A stretch of DNA of 64,000 nucleotides from Aulostomus chinensis (GCA_037954235.1 JBBMOA010000016.1:24526883-24590882); one strand, 5' to 3'. Shown: positions 21,401 to 36,400, numbered from the stretch's first letter. Numbers and translations are program-made. Notes: generated from the sequence alone by a model not told the origin.

Positions 21401-24400
21401 CTCACAATTCAGATCCCCACGATTCCATAAACCGGTTGGTAAAATCATCAATATGCACTCAAAGTCGAGGAAAGCCAATGTGGTGAGTTCTGGCATCCAC
21501 CGGTCTCTGTATACATAGAGAAAAAAAATCATTAATGTCCCCTCCTACATGTCACGACATCAGTGACAACTGATGACTCAACACATGGGAAAGGGGGGTA
21601 ATTGTACCAAGCTGCAGAGGCAAGCTGGGGCAATGTGGCTTGGCTTGGCTGCTGAGACCTCGCAGCTCCACTCTGCTGTGTGTTGTGGCAGGCAGAATAA
21701 CGAGTCCAGACACAGCAGACTGGGCTTCGTGGGCTCCGGTCCACACAGGAACCGGGTCGTCCCGTGAGAAATCAGCACGATCGTCATTCAACTGTTTACT
21801 GACATTGTTAAATGAAATCTAAGGTTTTGTAGTGGAATGGAAGTCTGAAGGAACTGGCACATCCCAGAGACTGGTTGGACTGGTGGAGCCTGAGTGACAG
21901 CAGCATCATTAGAGTCAGCATCATCAGCTTGATGAACCGACAGCAGCAACGCATTAACCCACGGAAATCTGACATGTACGCGTGGATAATTAGCAAAGGT
22001 GCACAGGGTTAACTTCAGGTGACTTATGAAGATCAATCAGCAGGTGCAGCCACGTGATCACACGCCGCTAGCAGCTTGGTTACCGCAGCTACTTCAATCA
22101 ATCAATCAAATTTGATTAAGATAGCGTGAAATCCCAAATGCAACTTTGCCTTGCGGGGTTTTACGATCCTCACACAGAGCAACATCCTCAGCTCTTATTC
22201 CCTCCATCGCTGTGAGGAAAATCTTCCTGGAAACTCTTTGACTGACTTATTTCTCTAACTTTTCTAAGCCATGCAGCCACCGTAAATTCAACCGGCCGTG
22301 CTCCCCCTCCACCTCCATGGATAGCACTGCTAACATTAATGCTAGCCCTGGAGCGAATCGATTTGACAGTCAGGACCTTCAGCTAACGTACTACATCCAC
22401 TGCTGCTCCCATGATGATGATGTCAGCGAAACCCGCTGATACATATTTCAGCAACATATTGGGTGCTGCAGCGCCAGATGACCAGCGCAGCCCTACTCTG
22501 CATCTGATTGGCTGCTACGTTGTGAGGAGTCAGACGGGTTACAGTCAATCAGAGGAAGAGAAGGAAACTAAAACACTTGTTCATTTGATAGAGGACACTA
22601 CACCTTTTTGTGGCATGCCACCCCTACGTATCTGTGTGTACCCCTGTGCATACACGTGCCCCAGTTTTGGAGTCGTGGCTTTAATGAACGCGGCGTGATC
22701 ATCAACATTCCCATCGCGCTAGCAAGTGAGACAGCAGGGAGACTTGCAGTCGCCGCCAGTGCCGCGCCATCACTCCCGCTGTCTCCTCTCCTCCTCTTCC
22801 ACTACCATCAGGCGGATAGCGGCTGTGCGTCTATTGGCAGCAGCTCGACTTCCCACAACTCTTGTTTTGGATAATTAAGCTGTGTTGTTCCAGATTATCT
22901 TGGCCTGGATGAACAGGTAGATTTTCCGTTTGTGTATGAGTTCTAAAGTTTAATTGTGGTGTGAGATTACACGACCTCTGACCACATCCCGCGCCATTCT
23001 TTTTCTAATAAACTGCAATAATTCATATTCATCTGAACCAAATTTTTTGTGTCATTATCAAAATATATCATACATCACGTGTTTTTAATCCTGTATAATA
23101 TCTAACTATTCAGTGTAAATATAACGTTGTGTTAAAAGAGAGTCAGAAAACTATGAGAATATGGAAGCCATCGCTATGACCTTTCCCTGACGCCTAGGCC
23201 AGGACAGAGGGAAGGAGACACAAAGACAAGAGACAAGGGACAAGATAATACAGGAACAAATAAGAACGAGTGAGAGTTGTTTAGGGAACACGAGAAAAGA
23301 GGAGAAACCAACTAACCTAAACAGTCTCTCTAACACGCCGCAAACACCAGAATTCTCACGCAGGACGTCCTCCACAGCCTGCACTGCTGTCCGTCTGTGT
23401 AGGCAGACGCTGGCTCCTACAAAGAGCTCGAACCGGCCTCAGTTCAACACAATGATACAAGCACATTGCTCACACAGACTCACATTTTCCTACGCACTCT
23501 CACACCCACCCCAACAACAACAATTCTGAGAAAGATGTGGGTGCCATCATTTGCATTGTAATGCCTTGATGTGTATTCTCATCTGTTTAGTATGAATAAA
23601 TGCTGTTTGAAAATGAACTTGAAAGAAATATCAACAAGAAGCCAATGGGAGGCTCTCTGGGAAACTTTAATGCCTTTCTGTTTCTATCGGCACAACTTCA
23701 AAAGAGCGAGAGAACAGAGTGATGGAGAGGAAGAAGGAGAGGAAGAGGCTGGGTATACATAGTATGAAGAAAGAGAGAGGGAGATGGGGAGATAGAAACC
23801 CTGACCATGAGAGGGATGGCGCATGCATGATAATCACCAGGGGTCTCACAGGGGTGGGCACTCTGTTCATAGCAAAAGAGAAGGAAGTAGAGATAATAGA
23901 GATGAAGAAAGAGAGAGAGAGAAAGAGAGAGAGAAAGTGCAGGAACAACATTAAAATTATCACAATCTGTTGTGTGGGAACTAAGGTGGCCTAATCTTGT
24001 ACAAGATTATGCAAACTCTCAATAGCTAGAGGGCATTCATTGGAAAAGGAGAGAGGGATAGTGGTAAATAACTTCTACCCACTGCCACCACTACCTCTCC
24101 CCCAGCAACAAGGATTTAACACCGCCAGCCAGTCTGCTCGCCCCCACATGAAGCTGCAAAACACTTCTCATGATGCAACAGAGAGAGAGGCTGAAGCGCC
24201 CTCCCCAGCTCTGAGAAACACCACAACAACAAGGCTCCTCCACCTCAGGAGATGCAGCCAGGCGGCGGCACATCTGGATGTCAGATTATTGAGATAAGCA
24301 TGGCAAAAGAGCACACAGAGCAGAGGGATTAAATTATTTGATTTAAAAGGATACCGGTACAGACTCTCAAAGCTCTGAAACTCTGAGTGACCCACAACAA

Positions 24401-27400
24401 ACTCTGACTAACCCTCTAAGCAACTTCAAAAAGATAAAATAGAGGGAATGAACAGATTCTGCTCAGCCGTGTCAGATAAGGAAGGAACACAGATAGGAAA
24501 ATTATAGTGGTTATCTTTTAATGCAGCTACACTTGAAAGTAAAGCGCTGATATGGGAAATAGTCTCTGAGTGGGTTGAGATATTCCACAGATTCACAGGA
24601 TGCCAAAACCTCTTACTGTCCAAAGAGATCCCTTCTTTATGACCTTAAATTATTTAACCTACAGTAGAGGTTTCATCTGGAAAGTGCCAGTGCTGAGGAC
24701 TAGCGAGGACCACATGACACCCATCATGATAGACAGGGTACATCAGGATCTCACCAGGATACACCGCCACACACCAGGTGATATACCGCCACACTCCAGG
24801 TGATATACCGCCACACTCCAAGATACACCGCCACACTCCAAGATACACCGCCACACTCCAGGATACACCGCCACACTCCAGGTGATATGCCGCCACACTC
24901 CAGGTGATATACCGCCACACTCCAGGTGATACACCACCACACTCCAGGATATACCGCCACACACCAGGTGATATACCGCCACACTCCAAGATACACCACC
25001 ACACTCCAAGATACACCGCCACACTCCAGGATACACCACCACACTCCAGGTGATATGCCGCCACACTCCAGGTGATATACCGCCACACTCCAGGTGATAC
25101 ACCACCACACTCCAGGTGATATACCGCCACACACCAGGTGATATACCGCCACACACCAGGAGATATACCGCCACACTCCAGGTGATATACCGCCACACAC
25201 CAGGTGATATACCGCCACACACCAGGAGATATACCGCCACACTCCAGGTGATATACCGCCACACTCCAGGTGATATACCGCCACACTCCAGGATACACCG
25301 CCACACTCCAGGATATACCGCCACACTCCAGGATACACCGCCACACTCCAGGATATGCCACCACACTCCAGGATACACCGCCACACTCCAGGTGATATGC
25401 CGCCACACTCCAGGTGATACACCACCACTCCAGGATATGCCACCACACTCCAGGATACACCGCCACACTCCAGGTGATATACCGCCACACTCCAGGATAC
25501 ACCGCCACACTCCAGGATATGCCACCACACTCCAGGATACACCGCCACACTCCAGGTGATATACCACCACACTCCAGGATATACCGCCACACTCTAGGTG
25601 ATATACGGCCACACTCTAGGTGATATACCGCCACACTCCAGGATATACCGCCACACTCCAGGATACACCGCCACACTCCATGATACACCGCCACACTCCA
25701 GGTGATACACCGCCACACTCCAGGATACACCGCCACACTCCAGGATATACCGCCACACTCCAGGTGATACACCGCCACCCTCCAGGATACACCGCCACCC
25801 TCCAGGATATACCGCCACACTCCAGGATACACCGCCACACTCCAGGATACACCGCCACACTCCAGGATACACCGCCACACTCCAGGATACACCGCCACAC
25901 TCTAGGTGATATACCGCCACACTCCAGGTGATATACTGCGATACTCTACGTGATACTTCAAATACAACTCACTGTGTACCACCTGGGCATGTAGGTATGT
26001 CACATGATGTCGATATTTCAACGGACAAGCCAGAGTCAAAAGTATTTCATGAAAAATTTCCATTCCAATTATTCACAACGATATAAAGTTGTTGTCCCGG
26101 TGATAGGAAGAGAGCGACTGAGCACAAACATCGACAAGAGTGGAGGATTTCTTCCTGCTGGGCGTAAGGCTGCATTTATCTTATTGCACAGCCATATTCA
26201 ATACAACATTCATCCTTTATATGAAACGCGGTCTTCTGCAGCATGAAGCTGAATCCTTGTTCAAACTAGGAATCGACCGATTGGGTTTTTAGAGCCAACA
26301 CACATTATTATTAAATTATGAGGCTGCAAACTGATAACTGCAGCTGATATTCTGGTGCAGTAAATGTTTAAGTTTGAGGGCAAAAATTTACAGCAATCCT
26401 AATCCCAAAGACGGCTGCCTTTAAATCACCATGTGCTTAGGTTTAAGGTTTCTGAACAGTTATATGAACAATAAAAGAATGACACTTTTTTTAAGTGATC
26501 TTGAATGTTGACGATTTAACTCCTAAAATAGGTTTTTCTTTCACTTAAAAATAGAACTGCAAAAACAAATTTTACAGACTACTCAGAACAATGTTTAAAT
26601 GTTTGGGGGTTTTATTCTGGTACATTACTGAGTAAAAAATATCATCTAACCATAAAAATATGCCACTACAAACAATATAAAAAATGACAACTAAGCTGAT
26701 AATCGACCAAACGGATAATCGGGTGATCCCTGTTCCGACTCCCAGAGGAGAAAGAACTTTCTACACATCTAACTTTTAGTTGGTGTTTAAATATGACAAT
26801 AAAAAAGTAAAGAAGTTCAGTAGTCGGACGGACGGGTCGGCAGGAGAAGCTCGGTTCAATCAGCAAGTCATTTCTGCTTGTGACCCGATAGACGCAGAGG
26901 AAGCCAGATTGTTTTTAGATTATTTTGAATTCTCTTGCATGCACACTCACACTCACACTCTCACACACACACACACACACACATACACTCACACTCACAC
27001 ACACACACACGCATGTGCACACACTTGCTCATGACTCATACTACTTATGAGAAAATTGAATTATTCTTTTAGTTTTATGATGACATGACTGAGTACACCA
27101 AATCCTTCAACTGGCACCAAGAAACAGAAACTCCAACCGTGGGGGCGAATGCACCTCCTGCAGAGAACCTAGTCCACAAATTCCACCCGCCACCCTCTAC
27201 CCACCCTAATACCACTTAAGAAACATGTTTGATCACCAACTCTTCCCTTCAGCAAAGTCAACAAACATGCATGGGCACATTGGTGATCAACAAAGAAGAC
27301 AGTTCTTATCCTGTAACGATGAAGGACATTTCTGGAAACACCCATCTTGTAAGGATTAAAATGAGCGGAACAGTCAATCAAAGCAGCTCATGACGGATTG

Positions 27401-30400
27401 AAATGTAGGGCTGTGATCTCGTATGATAAGAGAGGATAGCCGTGCGTTTGGCCTGGGCGGAGGGAAGATCTGCAGGGACTGGTCACTAGGGAAAGCTCCG
27501 GAGCTGGCTGTTGCGAGCTGTGAAGAACAGAGGCGTGCTGAGGTCATGAGTAAACACACAGGCTCTTCCAGAGCTCAGAGGAGGGGGGGACTGGAAACAC
27601 ATCTGCTCTGCCTTTGATCCAAACTTCTGCAGCCCAGCACGCCACTCACCTCAGCTGCCCACTCTGTGCCTGACTAGAAAACAACGGCCACAATCCTAAA
27701 CACTCGCTCTTCCTTCCCATGCTGCCCTCCTCACTGCTGGTGCTGACTCACAATAGGAGCAACTTTTTTTATACAGGACTGGAATGTTGAGGGGTCAAGG
27801 GAAAATATCTTCCCATTGTCTTATGCAAACTAGGTGTTTCAATAGCTCTCCCTTGCTAGTGCATCTGACGGTTCTAGGTTTCTAGGTCGTAACGGACCAA
27901 ATACATTTCCCACAGACCCTGACAGATGTGGTGGATGGATTCATTCAACTCAACGCCGGTCTTGACATGTAACGCATCATTAGGCTTTAACCAGAGTGCT
28001 TGTTGGTGTCTGACGTCAGATATGTTAGTTCTGTGTCAGCCATCATCTGTAACTTTTTCCAGCCAACAATCAGACAGTGATTGTGGTTGCTAGGTGACAA
28101 AGTATGAAGGGCTGGAACGTCTCTCACATTCTCTGTTTCTGTTCTATTTCTGTCCCTTTTCCTGTCTTCACTAAGTGAAACACTGTAAATGCCTTGTGGG
28201 AAAGACTTTTATCCCACTTTAAACCATTAACAATTTTCCTTTCCAAGGTGGTTGTATGACAAATCAAGCAGAAACAACTTGTAAACACAACATGCCCTGA
28301 CAGATTATCACCTTTTAAATAGCTCAGACAAAAGTGGTGGCAAGCTACTTATTTATAAATCTGGATGAGACAGAGCAGCATTTAATCCATGATTGTGTCA
28401 ATGGGGGGGGGATCACATGACTAGTTGTGAATTGCAAATTTGGATTTGGGGATTTGGGACTTGTTTTGCTAACATAAAAGAAACAATTTTGACTTGGTAC
28501 TCATGACATTTTGTTTTGAAATATGATTTAGTTTCAAACAAATGTGTTGCGCTCAAATGTGACTATCCGATAGGATGTGTCAAGACGGGCAGACGGCAAG
28601 AGACCTCCGCACGCTACACTGAAAATAAGGGAGCAACTCCAAAAATAATTACAGTTATTTGAAAAACAACTCATGGCATCACTGCTGTGCGAGCGTGATA
28701 TTTGGCCGGGAATGTTGTGGCTCAGATTTCATATTTCATCACCGGAGTGGAACAAGACAAAAGAGAATAGCCACTCTCATGTCAGGATCTGCTCTACACA
28801 TTTAAACACACACTGTGCTGACAAGTTAGCAGCCCAAACTCTGGTTTAGCTACTCCGTCTACATGCCGCAAGCTAACAGCAGGAGAGATGCAGCACATAT
28901 AAAATACTGACATGCCTTCATCGGGCTGCGACATTGCTCGTTGTTTATCTGGACAATTTTCCTCCATCTGCCAGTTTGCTAGTCCACTGCATGAACAGCT
29001 GAAACACACCAGGCCCCTGACCGTGCTCCGTTCAGCTGTACAGGGCCAAAGCCCACCCCTTCCAACTGTGCCAGGACCAGGGAAGCGTCGCCGCCTGAGC
29101 TGGTACGGGGCGCTGAGACTAGTCAAACAAACTTGACCATTGGGACGACCGTGTTAGGGATGGCCCAGTGGGAGCAGGCCCTTAGCAGGTCAAAGGTTAA
29201 TGACCAACCGTCACGATGTCCATCTTCATCCTGCACTTTGACACCTGTGTAAAATACTGCTGCTTGCACAAATTTCCTGACCTCCAGCTGGAGCCCTCTG
29301 CGTTGCATTCAGGCTAGCTTTCACGTCACAGGCTGGCCTCCCATCAGCATGCTGGAGAAAATGCATCAACAGTCATTTTCCTGACAAGACAAATGGATGG
29401 ATGCTTTGGGACAGAAGCCTATTTTAATGTATTTTCTCTGTCATGTCAAGATTAGACTTAGTAATAGGAAATTTACAGCAAACAATAACAAACCAAGCTA
29501 AAAGTTAGTAACCTTGCACACTGGAAAACAAAAGTAGCATAAGCTGAGTGGTAAAATTTCAACCGGCCAAGGCATACATTACTTATTATTAGTGTCTTCT
29601 TTCATTTCAAATTGTGTTTCTGTTGTATCAAAGTCTTCGGTGGCCGAACGTTACGTAACGCACCCTCCTTACAAAACCCCAAATCGTTTTCGTGGGACTG
29701 AGGGAAAAAAAAGTGTCCCAGTAAATGGCACTACACTACTGGAAAAGAGTAAAAGTGCTCACCATCCACTCTTTCAGCCCAAAAGCAGCTGATATGTTTG
29801 ATGAATAAAAGAGCAGCAGGGTAAACCAGAGAGAGGCATGAAGCACGCTCAAGTGAGGGAGTGAGTCGATGGCTTCACGGGACGAAAGGCCAACCATGAT
29901 GTCACCATCGCTCCCTCGCAGTATAATCCACCAACCTCATGCGAAATGCTCATTTGATGAGTCTATGTTTCCATTGTGTTAATGGGTTTTTTTCAGCAAA
30001 GCACACAAACTGCATCATAACAACAAACTCAAACCTCCCTAAAAAGAGAAGGATGGCATGTTGTGGGGTTAGTGGGCTCATGCTTTCAAGAGCTGCGGGA
30101 TAAAAGACCCCCTCTTAAACATGATTTACTGTGACACGGAGAACAGAGACACCCCATTATTTTTAGACGGAAACATAATTAGGCGTTACATCAGTTGTGA
30201 CTCACTGTAAACTTTTTTTCATTAAAATGTTCTACTCCTGGCAACACACGCCAAGCATGCAAACAAATAATTGTTTGTGTCATGTGAAAAACTTCAGCCT
30301 TATTGTCTGGTATCACTCCCTAAAAAAGAAAAACAACAACTGGAGGGTGGAATAGTGAGAGGGCCACCGCAAGTCTCCCACTCTCCAATCCCCTCTGCTT

Positions 30401-33400
30401 GTACTGTATGAGCCCAGAGAACCACATCCTGAGGAGAGAACGCAATCGACGGCAATGCCTCCTTGAATTGGAAAATTGGTTACACAATCTGAACTTTTCA
30501 CTGACGACTGTGTTGCTCCACTAAAAATATTACAATCGCCGCTTTCATTGAAAGCCAAACTGTGCAGAGACATTTCAAAGGGGAACAACAGAGAAAAACC
30601 CATCGAAAAGCAGCGGGTCACTGATCATGGGATGTGATGGGAGGGATGTCTGTCTTGATGTGAGTGCCAAGGTGAGAGGCCCCACCACTATTTCCCAGAA
30701 TGCTCTGGGGAGTTTAGGATCAGATGAGTGCTGACCAGAGGACAGTCGTCTGTGAGAGCATGATGCACACAGACGGAAATAGCAACTGTGACCCGTCGAT
30801 CAAAACATGGCTTACAGAGGAAAATTATGCTCATTTCATTCTCATTTAAAACGACTTAAATGCAACAGAATTATGAAGGGTTTTTTGCTCCTTTTACTGT
30901 GTACCATGAATAATATGCTGTATCGTGGAGATTATGGGGCATTAACGGTGAAAGCAAGGCTATATTATGTACATCAGGTTATTCCTAACAATGTCAACTT
31001 GGATTTGTGGACTGGACCAATCTCACCTTTTGGCTGCTCCCCTGCCGCAGTTTCACAAAGCAGATTGCAAGTTTGGGGAAATTCTGGACGTATCAAAACG
31101 CTCTCCTGGGCTGAAATGTGCAAAATTAGTTTGGTCTTTATTTTCTGACTGCCCAATAATGTTGAGGTTTTCATCAACCCCGTGTTTAAGTTTGACAAAA
31201 ATAAACAAAACTGTCTGGCCAAGGTGATTGGCAGGATTTGGCTGGAGGTCCATTTTTAAAGACAGGGTGCACTGCATCCGTGGACCCTACCTCGCTCTGC
31301 CTCACCCGCCGCTATCCTCTCTTACGCCTGCTTTTCTGCAGGGAGTGTGCAGAGACCTACTGCAGGGTCTCTACCCCAATACCCCCCCTTGTCAAGGCTC
31401 AAGAGCACTATTTGGCAACACATCCCTATAATAACACACAGACCCTTGCAGGGTTTTTGCCAGGCGACTGGAAGAGGAAATAGAGGAGTATAAACAGTAC
31501 TCACTGCGGCCAGGCTCGGGTTTCCATGGTGTGCTGTGGCATCTTCTGAACAGCTCACACACACAACGTAGCGCTCAGGAAACACACGCAAATCTAAAGG
31601 CAGGAGGCAAAGAAACAACACAGACCATTCTAGTTGATAACACGGGCTCACCTCTAATTATGAGTCAAAGTCAGATGGAGGGAATTGTGGTGGAGATTTG
31701 TAGGATATCAACAAACACCAACTATTTACTATTCCCCAGACCAAGACGAAAATGACAGTGTCTACATGGCTACTGAGCTTTATGAGCCACATAAAAAGCA
31801 TGAAATATTAGGACTTTTTATATTAGCAATAGCTCTGGGGAGTAATTTGAGTATTTCATCAGCTTTAGAGGCAGAGCCCATTTACAACAACAAATGTACA
31901 AAATGTAGTACATTAAATCTACAATTAATAAGATCATAAAGTGAACTTTTGCTATTTCAGATAAATGGAAAACCTCAAACGTGCAACCTTAGTAGTTAAG
32001 GACCCACTAGAACATAGAATTATCATAAATAATAGAGGTAAGTGCATTGTTCCCTTCAAATTGTCAAAATTGTGGGGTAAAATGAAATGGGATAAAACAG
32101 GGGAAAACTGTTTGATTGACTGATGCCAGTAACAAGCTTTTCTCAGTCAAGCTGTTGCAGACTAGTGAAAGCCTGAGTCCTAAAACCCAGAGTCACCATT
32201 GATAATGGGATTTTTGAACAGCTTTTCCGTTAATTGGCTAAATAAGGTCAGTGGTAAACATTGTGTGAAGTTATTCTATTTTTTTTTCTGTCTGTAAATA
32301 CTGCACTTGTGAATGCTGTGTTTCTGTCATCAAAACAGCAGTTGCAAACAAGTGTACATATATTTAGTTTCCTATTTTTACATCGCACCTGCTCTTTTAT
32401 TTAGGTCTTTTGCTCTTCATCCTTCTTCACCTGTTTTACTTGAAGTGCAGCTTTTACTCAAAGCTACAGGTCATACTTGTTATCCAATAATTATTTTTAG
32501 TAATTAAGATATTATTTCATCTAGTTATTTTAATCTCACCTCTGGTTTGTGCTCTTTTCAAGTCACCCTGAGTTCCTAAGTTCCTTTGTATTATGTTAGT
32601 ATTTTCTGCGATGATGGTTTGGAGGGTGTGACATCCTGGCACTGCTTTTTGGTTTTCGTGTGAAGCATTTTGCTCTGCAACACAAATGTGTGAAAAGTGT
32701 GAGATAACGTTTAATTTGACTGATTGAAGTGGTTGGACACGACTACAAATGGCATCGTGCCAAAAGCAAAGGACGTGCAAAGCTGTGGTGGCTTTAGAAG
32801 CCATCCAAGTTAGTGTTCTTCATACGCACATGCTTGGTTTGTGTGTGTGCACACAATGACACCTGTTTGATGGGTGTGTACGTGTGTGTGTGCTCTGTGG
32901 TTACGAGTAATTGTACTCACCTGTAGGGAGTAGCAGGTTTGGGTCATGGGGTCAGGTGAGCGTAAGGAGACTAATTTTCTGTTGACCACACTGAGGTGTT
33001 TGTCCGGGCTTGTGTCTTCACTTTCCTTGTATTGGTGCATTAACGCTACAGTAAGTTTAGTCAAAAGTGATAACCTGTGGCGTAGTTCGTGCTCATCGTA
33101 AGCTCATCATCATCATTAGCTTTGATCGTTAATGATTGTATTTATGAAACTGGAGTTCATTTGGGAACCCATGCTGATGCTAATTTCCAGGTGGTCCACA
33201 AACATAAATCAGCCCTTTGATTTTAATATTTTCAGCACGAGTAGTAACAAGGAGACAAAGTTGAGATTGTACTCCTGTCAGACGATCTGTTGACACCATC
33301 TGCTTTATGTTGATATTTTCTGCGATGATGGTTTGAAGGGTGTGACATCCTGGCACTGCTTTCTGATTTACTGTGAGACATTTCGCACTACGACACAAAT

Positions 33401-36400
33401 GTATGAAAAGTGTTGGCTAAATCACGCTTAATTGATTGATTGAAGTGGTTAGACAAGACTACAAACACCGCCGTGCCAAAAGCAGAGGAAGTACAAAGCT
33501 TAGTTGTGTGTGTGCACTCAGTGACACCTGGGTGATGGGTGTGTGCCAGTGAGTTGATGCCCTGTGGTTACAAGTAATTGTACTCACCTGTAGAGAGTAG
33601 CAGGTTTGGATCATAGGGGAAAGGTGAGTGTCGGTAGTGAAATTTTCTGTTGACCACATTTAGGTGTTTGTCCGTGTTTTGTGCCTTTACCTTCTTTGCG
33701 TCCATGCATTAAAGCCTCTGTAAGTTGATTTAAATGTGTTTTTCTGTTGCGTAGTCCATGCATATCATAACGTTAGTTTTGTATTTAATGACTGTATATG
33801 TATCCCTATGGTCCTTCATGGATTAAATTTGTATTTTTAGCAGTAATAAGGGTGGAATCCTTGCATTGTGTTTCTGCCAGATAAATTGTTTTAACCATCT
33901 GTTTTATGGCTAATGAAAGCTTTTCCATGTCCTGACTGCTGTACGGCTTACACCGTGGGCCCAATTACCCAGCCTTTGACCCCAGGAGCCTGGATCTAAT
34001 TTGATGAGTAACAGACCTGCTGAGAAAGCCATCATCTCAGTCTGCAGCAGGTCAGTACTGTCTTAACATCAGGGCCCCTAGGGAGCAGATATTAACTTTA
34101 CTGACAGGAAGAGAGACATGTTGGTCCCATGAAAAGGTGGCTAAGGGTCATAGATACTAGATGGGCCATGGAGATAGATTCTCACTGCCCTCCATAGACA
34201 GCCCTTCAATCTCTCTCTCCCACTCTCAGCTGTGTCTCCCGGGAACCACTTAATGACTGACGGTTCTCAACGACACCCAAGCAGGTAGGGACAGGACATA
34301 AAAACAAGTGAGGGGGAGCAAAATCAACACGCAGGCCACAGATGACTGGCCCTTTCTGTGGGAAATTGGGCTGAGCATGAGTCCTTGAAATGTCTATTTC
34401 TGATTCATTTAACTGGGAATTGATTCATGAAAACATGCCGAATACATACCACCATAGACCTGCTTGGCAATACATCTTAAGTTGGAATGGCGTTTCAGAA
34501 AGTTGGCCACCAGGTTGAAGTTTGTACCTTCAAATCAAAGCACAAAAAAATTAACAGAGAAATGGAAGTACCAGCATAAATAAATAGTCAAAAAGATTGT
34601 GAATCATATTCTATAGCCTTTGCAATCGTCGCATCTCAAGCTAATTGACAACCTATGGGAGATTTTCGACAGATTAGTCTCAGACAGCACTCTCCATCGT
34701 CATCATCAAACACAGAATAAGAGAATATCTTCAGAAAGAATGCATCATTTGAGTGGAGGTCCAGAGACACTGAAGCTGTTCTGGCAGCTTGTAGCAGCGC
34801 AACACCTCTCAGGGACACTTGACATTCATGATCCTTTAATCTGAACATGCGATACCATTTTCAATCCTGGGGAAGTTACTTGTGTTTAGGACTTTGTGGA
34901 TGGTTTGTGTGTGTTAGCATTGTTGTCTTTCCCTGACACAATAAAAACATTTATTCAATTTACCATCATGAGACAAAACAGCCTTCAAGTAATTTTGTTG
35001 GTCGGGAAAATGTTGCTAAGACAGTGACTCAAAGCAATACTTGATCCAGTGTAAATACTTATAATGAATTTCCCCGACTGGCACTGCTTTAAGAATGAGA
35101 AGCAGACTTTACTCACCAAATGGATGAGTATACCGAACTTATTTTTGTGCAGAAAACAGACATTACATTCTGTAGAGCAGAGCCAGGCTGGGCTTGAATA
35201 AAAAACAACACTCAAAAAACCTGAAAGTGAAGCTGTAATTTCTTATTAGTATAATTTCTACGTATATCTATTTCAATATACTGTTAGCTCTATTGGCCAG
35301 AGTTTGGAAGAGTTTCTTGCTAGGTTACATATTTGTGGTAAACTTAAAACAATCTTAGGCCCACCATACCCTGACGGGAGACCCTCTTCATTCTGTTGTC
35401 ATTCAACTGACCTCCCAGTTTGGCTGAGAAACCGTGTCATGGCCCTCGGTTCTATTTGTCGTGGAATGTTCATCATGGTATGTAAGATGTGCTGGGTAGA
35501 CACAGTGGCCTGTTGCCTAATCCAGTAGGAATTTGTTGACTAAAAGCAATGGTCTGGCTAAAACGCTAGCTAGTTGTTCTTCATAAACAAACAGGACAAC
35601 AGTGCTGGGAAGCTAACAGGCCCTGTCTGGTACATCCCCACAGCCCAACCAGATGCTCCACTCTGCTGCTTTTCCTCTTCTTAATACAGAGCTCATCCAA
35701 AACTTGCTTGTATTCTCATATTGCAGTTGCCGTGTGAAAACATCATTAATAGATAACATTTGGGGGTATTTGTATTTTCACAGCAATTACAGGATTATGT
35801 TTTCCATAGTTTGAGAAAACCATGACCTCTTGCACTCAAGGTTTTTTAGAGCTCCCTGAATCATGTCAAATATGTGTAACAGTAGCCAGTGGGTAGTGCT
35901 ACGTGGAGAGGAAACCTCCCTCCATGACAGGTTAAGGGAAAACAACGCTGATCATCATTTATCAATGAAATCAGTAGGGAAGCCAACATGTAGGACAAAC
36001 ACAGGCCACATGGTGCAATGGTAAGAACACGCATACAACACACAGCAGACAGCCCGTTAAGAGCGCTGGCCCACACACGTGTGCAGGCGCCTGGATGAAC
36101 CGTTCTCCTTTCTCTGTCAGCTGATGTCATCTTGACTCCGGCTCAAAGCATCTAATTATCGTCTTCAAAAGAAGCCGTCTTGTGATTCCTTGTATAATGA
36201 CATGCAATTACAGAGACAGTTTGCCACAAGACTGCCACAGGTATACGGTAAGGTCCCCTGCTCGGTGATTAATGGCACCACCTCAGCTTTCTTTGCTTTC
36301 CCGTGTTTGTGGCAGAATTGGGGTCAGTGCATTAGCAAACACAAGTCTTTCCAATGAAGTTCTGCTAACATAATGAAAGAAAAGATAAGTTGATATATGA

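Larger units (their letters stand above)
18680..31504 (-). other. slx4ip: slx4ip large intron(s), 18.7-31.5 kb
   Basis: 12.8 kb that should contain at least one short slx4ip exon I could not locate. Recognisable content is listed separately: LINE piece, orphan exon, SINE piece, purine tract, minisatellite, TIR element and (CA)n. The remainder, including 27.1-31.2 kb, shows no gene or repeat I recognise. Confidence 0.6.

Noticed and set aside
23290..23390. Minus-strand exon-like block (AVEDVLRENSGV, then VLERLF) considered as the missing slx4ip exon
   Set aside because: It ends in phase 2 while the next slx4ip exon needs phase 0, and it shows no similarity to the human SDYFAE region.
24654..25898. 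414-codon minus-strand ORF and overlapping 289- and 279-codon ORFs
   Set aside because: Entirely minisatellite; the same DNA is open in several frames on both strands and encodes only the repeat.
24745..25955. CRISPR-like array
   Set aside because: Units are directly tandem with no unique spacers, and the host is a vertebrate genome; it is a minisatellite.
35117..35192. 76-bp minus-strand block with good acceptor and gtgagt donor, considered as the missing slx4ip exon
   Set aside because: The required phase 0 meets a stop after nine codons, and no frame resembles the human EVCLLLKETIDSRV segment.
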